A stretch of DNA of 64,000 nt from CAWINX01 sp963702055 (GTDB lineage Bacteria; Actinomycetota; Thermoleophilia; Solirubrobacterales; 70-9): the NCBI GenBank assembly GCA_963702055.1, contig OY969702.1, forward strand, positions 1,550,001-1,614,000. The letters run 5' to 3'. Both the position numbers and the translations under genes were made by a program. Each line of letters begins with the position of its first letter. The stretch's first letter is position 1. This document shows, piece by piece, positions 1 through 8,683 of the stretch. The notes under the pieces are model-generated. The model had not been told where the DNA came from and ran no database searches. It saw nothing but the letters and a program-made list of their open reading frames with translations.

Positions 1-44
1 TTGCACCATTCCGTGTCAATGGCTGAGGAACAGGAGAGGCGATC

Positions 45-206
45 ATGGCGACGACATCTAATCCCGTAGGCAGCCCGATCATTCGGGACCTGACCCCGAA
101 GCCCCGCGAATCGAACCACCCAGAGGCTAAGAAGTTCGAGGACTTGGCGGCGAAGGTCGTTCAGGTGCCGAAGCACGAGATAGACGAGCAACGCAAAGAT
201 CGCTAG
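45..206 (+). CDS. Small conserved-type hypothetical protein (53 aa)
   Basis: A 53-residue reading frame starting ATG at 45 behind an AGGAG-like ribosome site at about 32-36 and ending TAG at 204-206. The protein is hydrophilic; its second half (KKFEDLAAKVVQVPKHEIDE) looks helical and resembles the short 'F..L...v..VPK.Eid' segment seen in many small actinobacterial proteins of unknown role, some of them antitoxin-like. It is followed 4 bp later by a second small gene on the same strand, so the two may be co-transcribed. I do not recognise a family with certainty; an antitoxin role is only a possibility. Confidence 0.55.
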   Translation: MATTSNPVGSPIIRDLTPKPRESNHPEAKKFEDLAAKVVQVPKHEIDEQRKDR

Positions 207-210
207 GAAC

Positions 211-471
211 GTGATGATCATTCGCGTTCGGGTTGAAGGGCCACTCGATGTCGCCCCTAAGGCGGTTATCGCATTGGTCAACGAGATCGAGGCCCGCGGC
301 CATACGTTTCTGCTGAAAGACACCGAAGCAATGGAGACCGGGACTGGTTGGGTTGCAGTCGAGGTTGCGAGCGATGATCAATCAGCTGCACAGGCTGAGG
401 TCGAAGACATGATCGGAGCGGTTCCTGGCGCAGATGGCATTCTGACTGCCGCTGATCCCCAAGACGATTAG
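211..471 (+). CDS. Hypothetical protein (86 aa)
   Basis: An 86-residue frame with GTG at 211 or ATG at 214 as start, immediately downstream of the 53-aa gene. The sequence begins MMIIRVRVEGPLDVAPKAV and continues as an alternating beta/alpha pattern compatible with a small ferredoxin-like fold, ending in an acidic tail. No catalytic motif, signal peptide or membrane helix is visible. The tight spacing suggests an operon with the upstream small gene. Function unknown. A toxin role is conceivable from the small paired arrangement, but no toxin fold is recognisable. Confidence 0.5.
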   Translation: MMIIRVRVEGPLDVAPKAVIALVNEIEARGHTFLLKDTEAMETGTGWVAVEVASDDQSAAQAEVEDMIGAVPGADGILTAADPQDD

Positions 472-779
472 CTGGGGCGTCCAGTCGCCTCCGCGAAGGT
501 GAGGCGACGCCCTGCAGCAGCCCGCACGACAGCTCAAAGCGGCGTCAAGGGACAGCCCCGCCCCCCATCAAAGCGTGCTGAAGCTCGCGATTAGCTTCTC
601 CTCGTGAGTGAGATGCGCTCGGCCTGAGCGTCTTTCAGAGACGCTTGTTGGGGAGGTCGAGGGGTGCCTTCTGGACACGGCGGTCTCTTTTTCGCACTGG
701 CAAGTCAGCGAGAGAAATCCAACTTAGAGGCGAAAAAGGCAGCGCCCAGAAGGCACCCCTCGACCTCCCCTTCAACCAC
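472..779. other. Intergenic region between convergent genes
   Basis: About 300 bp between the small gene ending at 471 and the helicase gene ending at 780 on the other strand. It contains no credible reading frame. Its main content is a large inverted repeat at 650-770 (separate entry), placed where convergent transcripts would end. Confidence 0.6.
650..770. repeat. Large inverted repeat with perfect 25-bp arms
   Basis: The left arm at 650-674 begins GGGGAGGTCGAGGGGTGCCT and the right arm at 746-770 is its exact reverse complement, separated by 71 bp. The spacer has secondary complementarity: CTTTTTCGC near 687-697 against GCGAAAAAG near 731-739. The right arm ends 10 bp from the helicase stop codon. 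It may act as a strong bidirectional terminator or be a small non-autonomous mobile element. The arm sequence resembles that of the inverted repeat at 13596-13696 (shared GGTCG..GGGTGCCT). Confidence 0.8.
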
Positions 780-2276
780 TCAACTCTTGGCGATCTCCAA
801 GCGGATCTCTTTGCCCTTCAGCTTGGTCCCGTCCAAGAACTCGACGGCGTGCTCGGCGCGGTCGGGGGCAACCTCGACGAAGGAGAAGCGGTGCAGGACG
901 CGGACGTCGTGGATCGCCTCTTCGGGGATGACCGCCCCTTCGCGGAGGGCCCAGCGCAGGTCCTCCTCGGTGATGCCGCTGCGCTCGCCGCGGTTGACGA
1001 AGAGCTTGACGCTCTTGCTCTCGTCGTCGTCGCCCTTGTCCTCATCGCTCCCGCCGTCTTCGCGCTCTGTCGGCTCGGTCGGCGCAGTCGTCTTCGTTCG
1101 CTCGGGGCGCTCGCGGCGACGCGGCCTTGGGGCGTGCTCGAGGCGCTCCTCGGGGCTCTCCCACTCGCCGATCGAGGTCTTCACGTCGCGCTCGATGCGG
1201 CCGATCTCGTCGCGCTGGGCGGGGGTGACGAGGGTGATCGCGCGGCCGGTGCGGCCGACCCGGCCGGTGCGGCCGATCCGGTGGACGTAGACCTCGGAGG
1301 AGTCGGGGACGTCGAAGTTGATCACGTGGGTGACGTGCTCGATGTCGAGGCCGCGCGCGGCGATGTCGGTCGCCACCAGTAGCCGCACCCGGTGGTCCTT
1401 GAAGGCGATCATCACCCCGTCGCGCGAGCCCTGGCTCATGTCGCCGTGCAACGCCTTGACGTCGAGCCCTTTGTCCTTCAGCGTCTTCTCCAGGCGGGAG
1501 GCGCCGATCTTGGTGCGGGTGAAGATGATCGCCTGCTCGGGCTCCTCCACCTTCAGCAACTGGACCAGCCGGGCAGCCTTCTCCTTGGCCGGGACCTCGA
1601 CGAAAGCCTGGGCGATCGCGTCGACGGTCAGCTTTTTCGGGGTGATTTTGATCGTCACCGGGTCGTACATGTAGCCCTCGGCGAGCTTCTTGATCGGCGG
1701 CGGCATCGTCGCCGAGAAGAGCGCCGTCTGGCGGCCGCTCGGGCACATCCGCAGGATCTTCTCGACGTCCTCGATGAAGCCGAGGTCGAGCATCTCGTCG
1801 GCTTCGTCGAGGACGATGTAGCGCGCCGCGGTGAGGACGAGGGAGCGGCGCGACATCAGGTCCATCATCCGCCCGACCGTGGCGACGACGACGTGGGCGC
1901 CGGCCCGCAGCTGCGCCTGCTGGGATTTGATCGGCGCGCCGCCGAAGACCGCGACGATCTCGACGTCGAGGTGCTCGGCGTAGGCGCGCAGCGCCTGGGT
2001 CACCTGGATGCAGAGCTCCCGGGTCGGGGTGAGGACGACCGCCTGCACCTCGTCGTTGGCGGGATCGAGGTACTGGAGCAGCGGCAGGCCGAAGGCGGCG
2101 GTCTTACCGGTTCCTGTCTGCGCCTGGCCGATCACGTCATGGCCGCCGAGCAGCTCCGGGATCGCCTGCTCCTGGATCGGGGTCGGCTCGCTGTAGCCCA
2201 GCTCGTCGAGGGCCTGCTGGATGTCCGGCGAGAGGCCGAGGTCCTTGAAGGTCGTGGTGGTCTCCTCGGGGCTCAT
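780..2276 (-). CDS. deaD: DEAD-box ATP-dependent RNA helicase
   Basis: A 498-aa DEAD-box RNA helicase, expected to unwind RNA duplexes in ribosome assembly or cold/mRNA metabolism. The order of motifs is complete: Q motif (FKDLGL...TPIQEQAIP), Walker A (AQTGTGKT), PTRELC, DEAD box (LDEADEMLDLGF), SAT (FSATMPP), ARGLD and HRIGRTGR. A charged linker rich in Arg/Glu/Asp follows at about residues 365-420. The last ~75 residues (VKLFVNRGERSGITEEDLRW onward) look like the DbpA-type RNA-binding domain found at the C terminus of CsdA/DeaD proteins. The start ATG overlaps the upstream oxidoreductase stop by 4 bp, so the two are probably translationally coupled. A large inverted repeat lies just beyond the stop. 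Confidence 0.93.
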   Translation of the reverse strand: MSPEETTTTFKDLGLSPDIQQALDELGYSEPTPIQEQAIPELLGGHDVIGQAQTGTGKTAAFGLPLLQYLDPANDEVQAVVLTPTRELCIQVTQALRAYAEHLDVEIVAVFGGAPIKSQQAQLRAGAHVVVATVGRMMDLMSRRSLVLTAARYIVLDEADEMLDLGFIEDVEKILRMCPSGRQTALFSATMPPPIKKLAEGYMYDPVTIKITPKKLTVDAIAQAFVEVPAKEKAARLVQLLKVEEPEQAIIFTRTKIGASRLEKTLKDKGLDVKALHGDMSQGSRDGVMIAFKDHRVRLLVATDIAARGLDIEHVTHVINFDVPDSSEVYVHRIGRTGRVGRTGRAITLVTPAQRDEIGRIERDVKTSIGEWESPEERLEHAPRPRRRERPERTKTTAPTEPTEREDGGSDEDKGDDDESKSVKLFVNRGERSGITEEDLRWALREGAVIPEEAIHDVRVLHRFSFVEVAPDRAEHAVEFLDGTKLKGKEIRLEIAKS

Positions 2277-3220
2277 CGCGACGGGTCCAAAAGTAGCTTG
2301 CCGCTGCTGCGGCGCTCGATCAGGTCGCGATGTGCCTGCGCCGCCTCGGTGAGCGGGTAGACGCCGCCGATCGTCACTTCGAGCTCGCCGGCGGCGACCG
2401 CCGCGAGCAGCTCGCCGATCATCGGAGCGACGAGGTCGCGGCGCGCCAGCAGGTGGGCGAGCCAGAAGCCGATCACTGCCTTCGAGCCGCGCAGCAGGGC
2501 GGCGGTCGAGACCTCGCGCTGCTCGCGCGAGGCGATCCCGAAGACGACCATCCGCCCCAGCGGGGCGAGGGCCGAGAACTCGGCGTCGAAGGCGTCGCCG
2601 CCGCTCATGTGCAGGACGGCGTCCACCCGCTTGCCGTCGTTGGCCTCGAGGATCGCCGCCTTCAGGTCGGGGGCGCGGGAATCGACGGTCGCGTCGGCGC
2701 CGAGCCGCTCGACCATCGCCCGCTTGTCCTCGCTGGAGGCGAGGCCGATCACCTTCGCGCCGGCCCGCTTGGCGAGCTGCACCGAGAGGCCGCCGGTGCC
2801 GCCGGCGGCGGCCTCGACCACGACCGTCTCGCCGGGCTCGAGGCGGGCGCAGCGCCCGACCAGCGCCATCGCGGTCAGCCCCTGCAGCAGCATCGCCGCC
2901 GCCTGGTCGTCATCGACTTCGTCGGGAATCGGGACCAGCCAGCCCTCCGGGACGACCGCCTTCTCGGCGTAGCCTCCGGAGCCGAGGATCGCGGCGACGC
3001 GGCGTCCGTCCGGCGTGCGCCCGCTCACCTCCGCTCCCGGGATCAGCGGCAGTTGCTGCTCGGCCAGGTAGTCGTTGCGGGTCGCGTGGGTGTCGGCGAA
3101 GTTGATCCCGCTGCGGGCGACGTCGATCACGGCCTCGCCCTCGCCGGCAATGGGATCGTCGAGTTCGAGGTGCCGCAGCACGTCGGGCCCGCCGAACTCC
3201 TCGATCTGGATCGCCTTCAT
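2273..3220 (-). CDS. NADPH:quinone reductase-like zinc-independent alcohol dehydrogenase
   Basis: A 315-aa medium-chain dehydrogenase/reductase of the quinone oxidoreductase branch, expected to reduce quinones or activated alkenes with NADPH. The N-terminal GroES-like domain starts MKAIQIEEFGGPDVL and includes SGINFADTHATRNDY. The cofactor-binding loop AAAGGTGGLSVQLAKRAGA is typical. Structural and catalytic zinc ligands are absent, as expected for this branch. It forms an operon with the helicase gene (4-bp overlap) and is divergent from the PfkB kinase, with only 43 bp between the two starts. The natural substrate cannot be deduced from sequence. Confidence 0.88.
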   Translation of the reverse strand: MKAIQIEEFGGPDVLRHLELDDPIAGEGEAVIDVARSGINFADTHATRNDYLAEQQLPLIPGAEVSGRTPDGRRVAAILGSGGYAEKAVVPEGWLVPIPDEVDDDQAAAMLLQGLTAMALVGRCARLEPGETVVVEAAAGGTGGLSVQLAKRAGAKVIGLASSEDKRAMVERLGADATVDSRAPDLKAAILEANDGKRVDAVLHMSGGDAFDAEFSALAPLGRMVVFGIASREQREVSTAALLRGSKAVIGFWLAHLLARRDLVAPMIGELLAAVAAGELEVTIGGVYPLTEAAQAHRDLIERRSSGKLLLDPSR

Positions 3221-3263
3221 CGGCCGCGGAGTCTCGCAGGGCAGGCACTAAGCTGCCGTCCGC

Positions 3264-4193
3264 ATGTCGCTTACCGTCGTCGGATCGATCGCCTTTGACG
3301 CCGTCAGGACCCCGTTTGGGGAGCGCGAGCGGATGCTCGGGGGCGCCGCCGTGCACTTCTCCCTCGCTGCCAGCTTCTTCACCGAGGTGCGGCCGGTCGG
3401 GCCGGTCGGCGAGGACTTCGGCGAGGCCGAGTTCGAAGTGCTGGAGGGCCGCGGCGTCCTCACCGACGACATCGAGCGGGTCGAGGGCGGCCGCTCCTTC
3501 TTCTGGCGCGGCCACTACGACTTCGACCTCAACGTCGCCCGCACCGACGACACTCAGCTGAACGTCTTCGCCGAGTTCGAGCCGAAGCTTTCCCCCGCCT
3601 CCAAGGCCGCCGACACCCTCTTCCTCGCCAACATCCAGCCCGACCTGCAGCGCCGGGTACGCGCCCAGTGCGGCGATGCCCGTTTCACCGCCCTGGACTC
3701 GATGAACCTCTGGATCGACACGGCGAAGGACTCGCTGCTGGCCGCGATCGGCGAGGTCGAGTGCCTGATCGTCAACGACGCCGAGATCCGCCAGCTGACC
3801 GGCGAGCCGAACCTCGCCCGCGCCGCCGCCGCGGTGATGGCGCTCGGGCCGCGCGCGGTCGTCGCCAAGCAGGGCGAGTACGGCGCGGCGCTGTTCAGCG
3901 AGGAGGGCTTCTTCGCGCTGCCCGGCTTCCCGCTCGAGGACGTCCGCGACCCGACCGGCGCCGGCGACAGCTTCGCGGGCGGCTTCCTCGGCTACCTCGA
4001 CAGCCACGACGGGCCGCTCGACGGGGCGAGCCTGCGGCGCGCGATGGGCTACGGCACGGTGCTCGCCTCCTTCAACGTCGAGGAGTTCGGCACCGAGCGG
4101 GTCGCCCGACTCAGCCGCGAGGAGATCGACGAGCGACTGGCGACGCTGCACGGGATGACCCAGTTCGAGCCGCTCCCGGCGCCTGCCAAGTAG
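3264..4193 (+). CDS. PfkB-family carbohydrate/nucleoside kinase
   Basis: A 309-aa ribokinase/PfkB-type kinase that would phosphorylate a sugar or nucleoside with ATP. The N terminus VVGSIAFDAV and the GGAAVHFSLAA segment match the substrate-binding lid region, and the C-terminal signature DPTGAGDSFAGGFLGYL contains the anion hole and the catalytic Asp of GAGD. The segment IVNDAEIRQLTG is the usual N-D-x-E motif for magnesium/phosphate binding. All essential motifs are intact. The neighbouring genes do not point to a specific sugar. It is followed 86 bp later by citrate synthase on the same strand, probably with its own promoter. Confidence 0.88.
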   Translation: MSLTVVGSIAFDAVRTPFGERERMLGGAAVHFSLAASFFTEVRPVGPVGEDFGEAEFEVLEGRGVLTDDIERVEGGRSFFWRGHYDFDLNVARTDDTQLNVFAEFEPKLSPASKAADTLFLANIQPDLQRRVRAQCGDARFTALDSMNLWIDTAKDSLLAAIGEVECLIVNDAEIRQLTGEPNLARAAAAVMALGPRAVVAKQGEYGAALFSEEGFFALPGFPLEDVRDPTGAGDSFAGGFLGYLDSHDGPLDGASLRRAMGYGTVLASFNVEEFGTERVARLSREEIDERLATLHGMTQFEPLPAPAK

Positions 4194-4279
4194 CGCCCGA
4201 GTTCCCCGGCCCGCAACAAGCCGGGCGAGGTTAACTGCGATACTGGCGGCTCTGTAAAACACCGGCTCGAGGAGGGGTG

Positions 4280-5677
4280 ATGGCCACCGAGCAGCAGATC
4301 AAAGACGCAGCCGCCGAGGCTTCAGGGGCGGGCGCCGACTCGTTGACCGTCACCGACAACCGCACGGGGCGCACCTACGAGCTGCCGATCACCGACGGGA
4401 CCGTGCGCGGCATGGACCTGCGCCAGATCAAGGTCTCCGAGGACGACTTTGGGCTGATGTCGTATGACCCGGCCTTCACCAACACGGCGTCGTGCCGCTC
4501 GGCGATCACCTACATCGACGGCGAGGCCGGCGTCCTCCAGCACCGCGGTTACCCGATCGAGCAACTCTGCGAGCATTCCAGCTTCCTCGAGGTGGCCTAC
4601 CTGCTGGTCTTCGGCGAGCTGCCGACCGGGCCGCAGCTTGACCGCTGGACCCACGACATCACCCACCACACCTTCGTCCACGAGGACATCAAGCAGTTCT
4701 TCGGTGGGTTCCGCTACGACTCCCACCCGATGGGAATGCTGCTCGCCGCGGTCGGCGGGCTCTCCACCTTCTACCCCGACGCCAACCAGATCGACGACCC
4801 CGAGGAGCGCTACATGGCGGCGGTGCGGCTGATCGCCAAGGTACCGACCCTGGCCGCCTTCTCCTACCGCCACAACATGGGGCTGCCCTACGTCTACCCG
4901 GACAACGACCTCAAGTTCGCCGAGAACTTCCTCTCGATGATGTTCAAGAAGACCGAGGTCAAGTACCAGCCGGACGAGCGGCTCTCACGCGCCCTCGACG
5001 TGCTCTTCATCCTCCACGCCGACCACGAGCAGAACTGCTCGACCAGCGCGGTGCGCGGGGTCGGCTCCTCCGACGTCGACCCATACTCCGCCGTCGCGGC
5101 GGGAGTGGCGGCGCTCTACGGGCGATTGCACGGCGGCGCCAACGAGGCGGTGCTGCGGATGCTGCGCCGGATCGAGAGCGCCGAGAACATCCCCGATTTC
5201 CTCGAGAAGGTGAAGGCGCGCGAAGAGAAACTGATGGGCTTCGGCCACCGCGTCTACAAAAACTACGACCCACGGGCGCGGATCATCGAGCAGCACATGG
5301 AGGAGGTCTTCGAGGCGACCGAGTACAACGCCCTGGTCGAAATCGCCCGCGAGCTGGAGAAACGCGCCCTCGACGACGACTTCTTCACCTCGCGCAAGCT
5401 CTACCCGAACGTCGACTACTACTCGGGGATCATCTACGAGGCGCTGGAGATCCCGGCCGAGATGTTCACGGTGATCTTCGCGATCCCCCGCACCGCCGGC
5501 TGGATCGCCCAGTGGATGGAGATGAACGACGACCCGGAGAAGAAAATCTCCCGGCCGCGGCAGATCTACACCGGGGCGCGGGACCTCGACTACGTCGAGA
5601 TCGGCGAGCGGATCGGGCCCGAGAAAATCGTCGGGCCTCCGGCGCGGCGGCCGAAGCGGCCCCGGCGCGGGGCGTAG
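4280..5677 (+). CDS. gltA: Citrate synthase
   Basis: A 465-aa citrate synthase condensing acetyl-CoA and oxaloacetate, the entry step of the TCA cycle. Active-site segments are present: LHADHEQNCSTSAVRGVGSS (first catalytic His region), MGFGHRVYKNYDPRA (second His and oxaloacetate-binding Arg) and the late Asp/Arg region ending SRPRQIYTG. The length fits the bacterial type II enzyme with an N-terminal beta domain. I chose ATG 4280 because GGAGG at 4271-4275 is suitably spaced; GTG at 4277 is too close. Aconitase, Kgd and fumarase also lie in this window, but in separate transcription units. Confidence 0.96.
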   Translation: MATEQQIKDAAAEASGAGADSLTVTDNRTGRTYELPITDGTVRGMDLRQIKVSEDDFGLMSYDPAFTNTASCRSAITYIDGEAGVLQHRGYPIEQLCEHSSFLEVAYLLVFGELPTGPQLDRWTHDITHHTFVHEDIKQFFGGFRYDSHPMGMLLAAVGGLSTFYPDANQIDDPEERYMAAVRLIAKVPTLAAFSYRHNMGLPYVYPDNDLKFAENFLSMMFKKTEVKYQPDERLSRALDVLFILHADHEQNCSTSAVRGVGSSDVDPYSAVAAGVAALYGRLHGGANEAVLRMLRRIESAENIPDFLEKVKAREEKLMGFGHRVYKNYDPRARIIEQHMEEVFEATEYNALVEIARELEKRALDDDFFTSRKLYPNVDYYSGIIYEALEIPAEMFTVIFAIPRTAGWIAQWMEMNDDPEKKISRPRQIYTGARDLDYVEIGERIGPEKIVGPPARRPKRPRRGA

Positions 5678-5724
5678 GGATGGCTACTTAGCCGGGTAGA
5701 GGTCGGCGTCATAGGCTCCCGCAT

Positions 5725-6075
5725 GTGTCTGTCTGGAAGCTGAGTGTTCGGCATGGGTCCGAGGTCACGCATGAGTCGTTTGACGACCTCGATGAGGCCG
5801 TTGCGGTAATGCGGCGGCGGGCTCTTGACATTCGGGCCGAGGGGCCTTTGCCCGCTGCCTCGGCGCTGCGCGACTACCAAGCTCGGGACCTGGTCCATGC
5901 TCGTCTGCAGCTGTCGAGCGGGGGCCTGCTGCGCAAGCGGGTCGCCGGAGTCGACGTGCGGGGCGACGGGACCTTCGTCCCATTCAGCGGCGGAATGAGG
6001 CGCACCGAGCTGGACCCGACCAACCAGGACACGCCATTCGACGCAGTCCGCGAAACTCTGGCGAACGCAGAATGA
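5725..6075 (+). CDS. Hypothetical protein (116 aa)
   Basis: A 116-residue soluble protein starting GTG at 5725. The first half (SVWKLSVRHGSEVTHESFDD) looks alpha/beta and the C-terminal part is basic and polar. There is no signal peptide, membrane helix or known catalytic motif. Its stop overlaps the next start (ATGA), so it is translationally coupled to the 108-aa protein that follows. Both genes look like conserved accessory proteins of actinobacteria whose role I cannot name. Confidence 0.6.
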   Translation: MSVWKLSVRHGSEVTHESFDDLDEAVAVMRRRALDIRAEGPLPAASALRDYQARDLVHARLQLSSGGLLRKRVAGVDVRGDGTFVPFSGGMRRTELDPTNQDTPFDAVRETLANAE

Positions 6076-6398
6076 GCGACTCCAGCACCGAGATCCCCAA
6101 GGGCAGCTACGCGGCGGGCAACCGAGTCAAGCTGCCGGCGGGCGCCGAGCCTCCCTTCACCGTCTTCATCAACGGGGTCGAGCAGGGCGAGGGCGCCGAT
6201 TACGAGATCGGCGCCGGTGAGATCGTCTTTACCCGCCCGATCATCAAGGAGAAAGTAGGAACCGGCCGCTGGCTGGCGATGTACCTCGGCCTCTTCGGCA
6301 CCTACCGAAAGAACGAGACCATCGACCTCCAGTTCAGCCGCGACGGCAAGACCACCCTCCTCGACGACCTCCCGGTCGAGCCCGACTCGGACGGTTAG
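6072..6398 (+). CDS. Hypothetical beta-rich protein (108 aa)
   Basis: A 108-residue protein whose start overlaps the preceding stop by 4 bp. Alternating hydrophobic/polar stretches such as PFTVFINGVEQGEG and AGEIVFTRPIIKEK suggest a small beta-sandwich; a hydrophobic patch (GRWLAMYLGLFGTY) follows. No signal peptide is evident. Its end overlaps by 4 bp the end of the convergent polysaccharide deacetylase gene (6395), so there is no room for a separate terminator. Function unknown. Confidence 0.6.
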   Translation: MSDSSTEIPKGSYAAGNRVKLPAGAEPPFTVFINGVEQGEGADYEIGAGEIVFTRPIIKEKVGTGRWLAMYLGLFGTYRKNETIDLQFSRDGKTTLLDDLPVEPDSDG

Positions 6399-7288
6399 TC
6401 GCCGGTCAAGCCGGGCGAGAAAGTAGTTCCGGCGGCGGGTGGGTCGTCGAGGAGGAGCTGGGGGACCGTCACCAGCCTGTACCCGCGGGCCCGCAGAGCC
6501 TTGATGATCTCGGGCAGGGCGGCAACCGTCTCCGAACGATCGCCGCCTCCGTCGTGAAGCAGGACGATGGCGCCCGGGTGGACGCCGTCGAGCACGTGCT
6601 GGACGATGGCCGCGTCTCCCGGCAGCTCGTAGTCGCCGGTCTCGACGGTCCAGAGGATCATCAGCATCCTGTGGCGGCGCAGCGCGTCCAGGGTGGTGGC
6701 GTCGTAGGCGCCATAGGGGGGACGGAAGAGGCGCGGGAAGGGCGCGCCGTGGCGCTCGAGGGTCTGGGCCTGGTCGAACAGCGCGGCCTCCTGGTCCGCG
6801 GGGGAGAGCTCGGTCAGTTTCTGATGGTTCTCGGTGTGGTCGCCGATCGCGAATCCGTTGGCGACCTCGCGCCGGATCGAGTCCGGAAAGTTGTCGATCA
6901 TGAACCCGACCGGGAAGAAGGTGGCAGGGACGTGGTGGCGGATCAGGGTGTCGAGGATCGCCGGGGTGTATGGGCCGGGGCCGTCGTCGAAGGTGAGCGC
7001 CACCTCGCGCACGTCGCCCGAGCCCTCCCGGACAACCGGGGTGCTCTCCAGCAGACCGTCGATCGCGCGCTGCCGACGCGCGGCGTTCTGAGCCTCCTCG
7101 TCCCGGACCAGAGCGCGACGGAGGCCCGCGTCGATCGTGCCCGCCCCCAGCCTCTTCGATCCCGAGGCGCCCAGGGTCTCGACCAGAAGGACCGCCACGA
7201 CGACAATGAGCAGGATCGCGATCAGTCGCCGCCTCACGTGGAGGCGGCGAATCCGCGCTCGTTCGGCGGGCGAGCGCCCCCGGCTCAC
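6395..7288 (-). CDS. Membrane-anchored polysaccharide deacetylase (NodB domain)
   Basis: A 297-aa carbohydrate esterase family 4 protein, expected to remove N-acetyl groups from peptidoglycan or another surface glycan outside the membrane. A basic N terminus (RIRRLHVRRR) precedes one hydrophobic helix (LIAILLIVVVAVLLV, about residues 22-37), giving a type II anchor. NodB motifs are intact: TFDDGPGPYTP (motif 1, catalytic Asp and metal Asp), GDHTENH (motif 2, metal His pair), RPPYGAYD (motif 3), WTVETGDYE (motif 4) and VLLHDGGG (motif 5). The start overlaps the stop of the upstream prenyl-phosphate phosphoribosyltransferase by 4 bp, which supports a shared cell-wall role. Confidence 0.9.
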   Translation of the reverse strand: MSRGRSPAERARIRRLHVRRRLIAILLIVVVAVLLVETLGASGSKRLGAGTIDAGLRRALVRDEEAQNAARRQRAIDGLLESTPVVREGSGDVREVALTFDDGPGPYTPAILDTLIRHHVPATFFPVGFMIDNFPDSIRREVANGFAIGDHTENHQKLTELSPADQEAALFDQAQTLERHGAPFPRLFRPPYGAYDATTLDALRRHRMLMILWTVETGDYELPGDAAIVQHVLDGVHPGAIVLLHDGGGDRSETVAALPEIIKALRARGYRLVTVPQLLLDDPPAAGTTFSPGLTGD

Positions 7289-8238
7289 TTGAACACGTAG
7301 AGGAGCACGAAGGCGACGAGTACCCAGGCCGCTCCGCCGGCGACCATGCCCTTGTCCCTGGAGACCATCGCCGCGATCGAGCGGTCGTCGGCGCGGTCAT
7401 AGATCAGGTAGAGGTAGCGAAAGATCACGTAGACGACCGGGGGGATCGTCCACATCATCTTGTTGCCGATGATCGGCGAGTTGACGGCGTAGATCGAGTA
7501 GCTGATCACCGTGCCGGTGGTGACCATGGCGACCATCTGGTCGAGGAAGGGAAGCGAGTAGTGCTCCAGCACCGGGCGGGAGCTGGCGCCCTCGTGCAGC
7601 TCGGAGACCGCCTCCTGTCGCCGCTTGGTGAAGCCGAGGAAGAGAGCGAGCATGCCGGTGCAGAGGAGCAGCCACTCGGAGGCATGCGCATCGACGGCGA
7701 CGGCGCCGGCGGCCACCCGCAGGATGAAGAGGCCGGCGAGGGTCATCACGTCGACGATCACGATCTGCTTGAGGCCGAGGCTGTAGGCCATCTGGGCGAT
7801 GCCGTAGCCGACGACCATCACCCCGACCTGCCAGTTGACGGCGCCGAAGGCGAGAGCGATTGCCGCGATGGCCAGCAGCGGGGCGATCGTCATCGCGGCC
7901 CGCTCCGACAGCTCGCCCGCGGCAAGCGGTCGGAGGCGCTTCTTCGGGTGCTTGCGGTCGAGCTCTACGTCGATCAGGTCATTCACGTAATAGCCGGCGC
8001 TGGAGATCCAGCAGAAGGCGACGAAGGTGAGGACCGCCGCCAACACGTCGGGTGGCTGGTTGAACTTGCGGGAGAAGAGCAGACCGGCGAAGACGAAGAG
8101 GTTCTTGATCCACTCCTGCGGGCGCCCGGTCTTGATCGCGGCGCGCAGCGGCGAGCGGCGCGGCACGACCGGCTCGTCGCCGGCGGCGCGCTCAGGCTCA
8201 GCAGGCACGGTGGGATGTTCGGAAGTGATCGTCTCCAT
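7285..8238 (-). CDS. ubiA: Decaprenyl-phosphate 5-phosphoribosyltransferase (UbiA superfamily)
   Basis: An integral-membrane UbiA-family prenyltransferase of about 317 aa with roughly eight or nine hydrophobic helices. It is expected to transfer phosphoribose from PRPP to a polyprenyl phosphate, the first step towards polyprenyl-phosphoarabinose for the cell wall. The first Asp-rich motif is NDLIDVELDRKHPKKRLRPL and the second region reads YSLGLKQIVIVDVMTLAG; both match the mycobacterial DPPR synthase pattern rather than quinone or heme enzymes. I placed the start at the ATG at 8238 (METITSEHP); the frame stays open further upstream, but that extension lacks family character. It is coupled by a 4-bp overlap to the deacetylase. 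Confidence 0.85.
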   Translation of the reverse strand: METITSEHPTVPAEPERAAGDEPVVPRRSPLRAAIKTGRPQEWIKNLFVFAGLLFSRKFNQPPDVLAAVLTFVAFCWISSAGYYVNDLIDVELDRKHPKKRLRPLAAGELSERAAMTIAPLLAIAAIALAFGAVNWQVGVMVVGYGIAQMAYSLGLKQIVIVDVMTLAGLFILRVAAGAVAVDAHASEWLLLCTGMLALFLGFTKRRQEAVSELHEGASSRPVLEHYSLPFLDQMVAMVTTGTVISYSIYAVNSPIIGNKMMWTIPPVVYVIFRYLYLIYDRADDRSIAAMVSRDKGMVAGGAAWVLVAFVLLYVFK

Positions 8239-8314
8239 GCTGGGAGGTTCGCGGCGCACGTGGGAATCCGCTTGACCAGGGAGATTGAGCCGCACAGGGT
8301 ACCGCCGCCGGGCG

Positions 8315-8683
8315 TCAGCCCTCGTCGCGCTCGCTCCCCTGGGCGTCTTCCAACACCTCGAGGTCATCATGGTCGCGGGGACGGTTGCCGGCGCGCTTCA
8401 TCGCGAGCAGGTGCTCGAGCGAGCAGACGCGGACCGCGACACCGCCGAGATCAACCGTCCGGGCTTCGGCATCGAGCGCCGCGAAGGCGGGGACCTGCGG
8501 AAGTCCCTGGAGGACGTCGACCTGGCCCAACTCCGTGACCACGAGGGCCCGATCCCCGGCCTTGAGAAAGGTGGAAACCGCTCCTGGGGAGAGTTCGCGG
8601 CCCCCAACCTCGACCTTCCCACCCAGCTCCTACAGCAACGACGCCAACCTGGCGAGGTTCTCCGGCAGCGGCTCCGGGGTCAA
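8315..8683 (-). pseudogene. Broken nucleotidyltransferase gene (5'-truncated, in-frame TAG)
   Basis: Reading the minus strand from about 8683 gives LTPEPLPENLARLASLL, then an in-frame TAG (complement at 8630-8632), then ELGGKVEVGGRELSPGAV and onward to RVCSLEHLLAMKRAGNRPRD and HDDLEVLE before the stop at 8315. The segments on both sides of the TAG match one continuous pattern of small actinobacterial nucleotidyltransferase-fold proteins (DLTPxPxPENLxRLxxxLxELG ... LLAMKRAAGRPKDxxDLxxLE). The usual N-terminal part with the G-S and D-x-D motif is missing, replaced by another reading frame. I infer a decayed gene. A short product restarting after the TAG is possible but would lack the catalytic site. 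Confidence 0.65.
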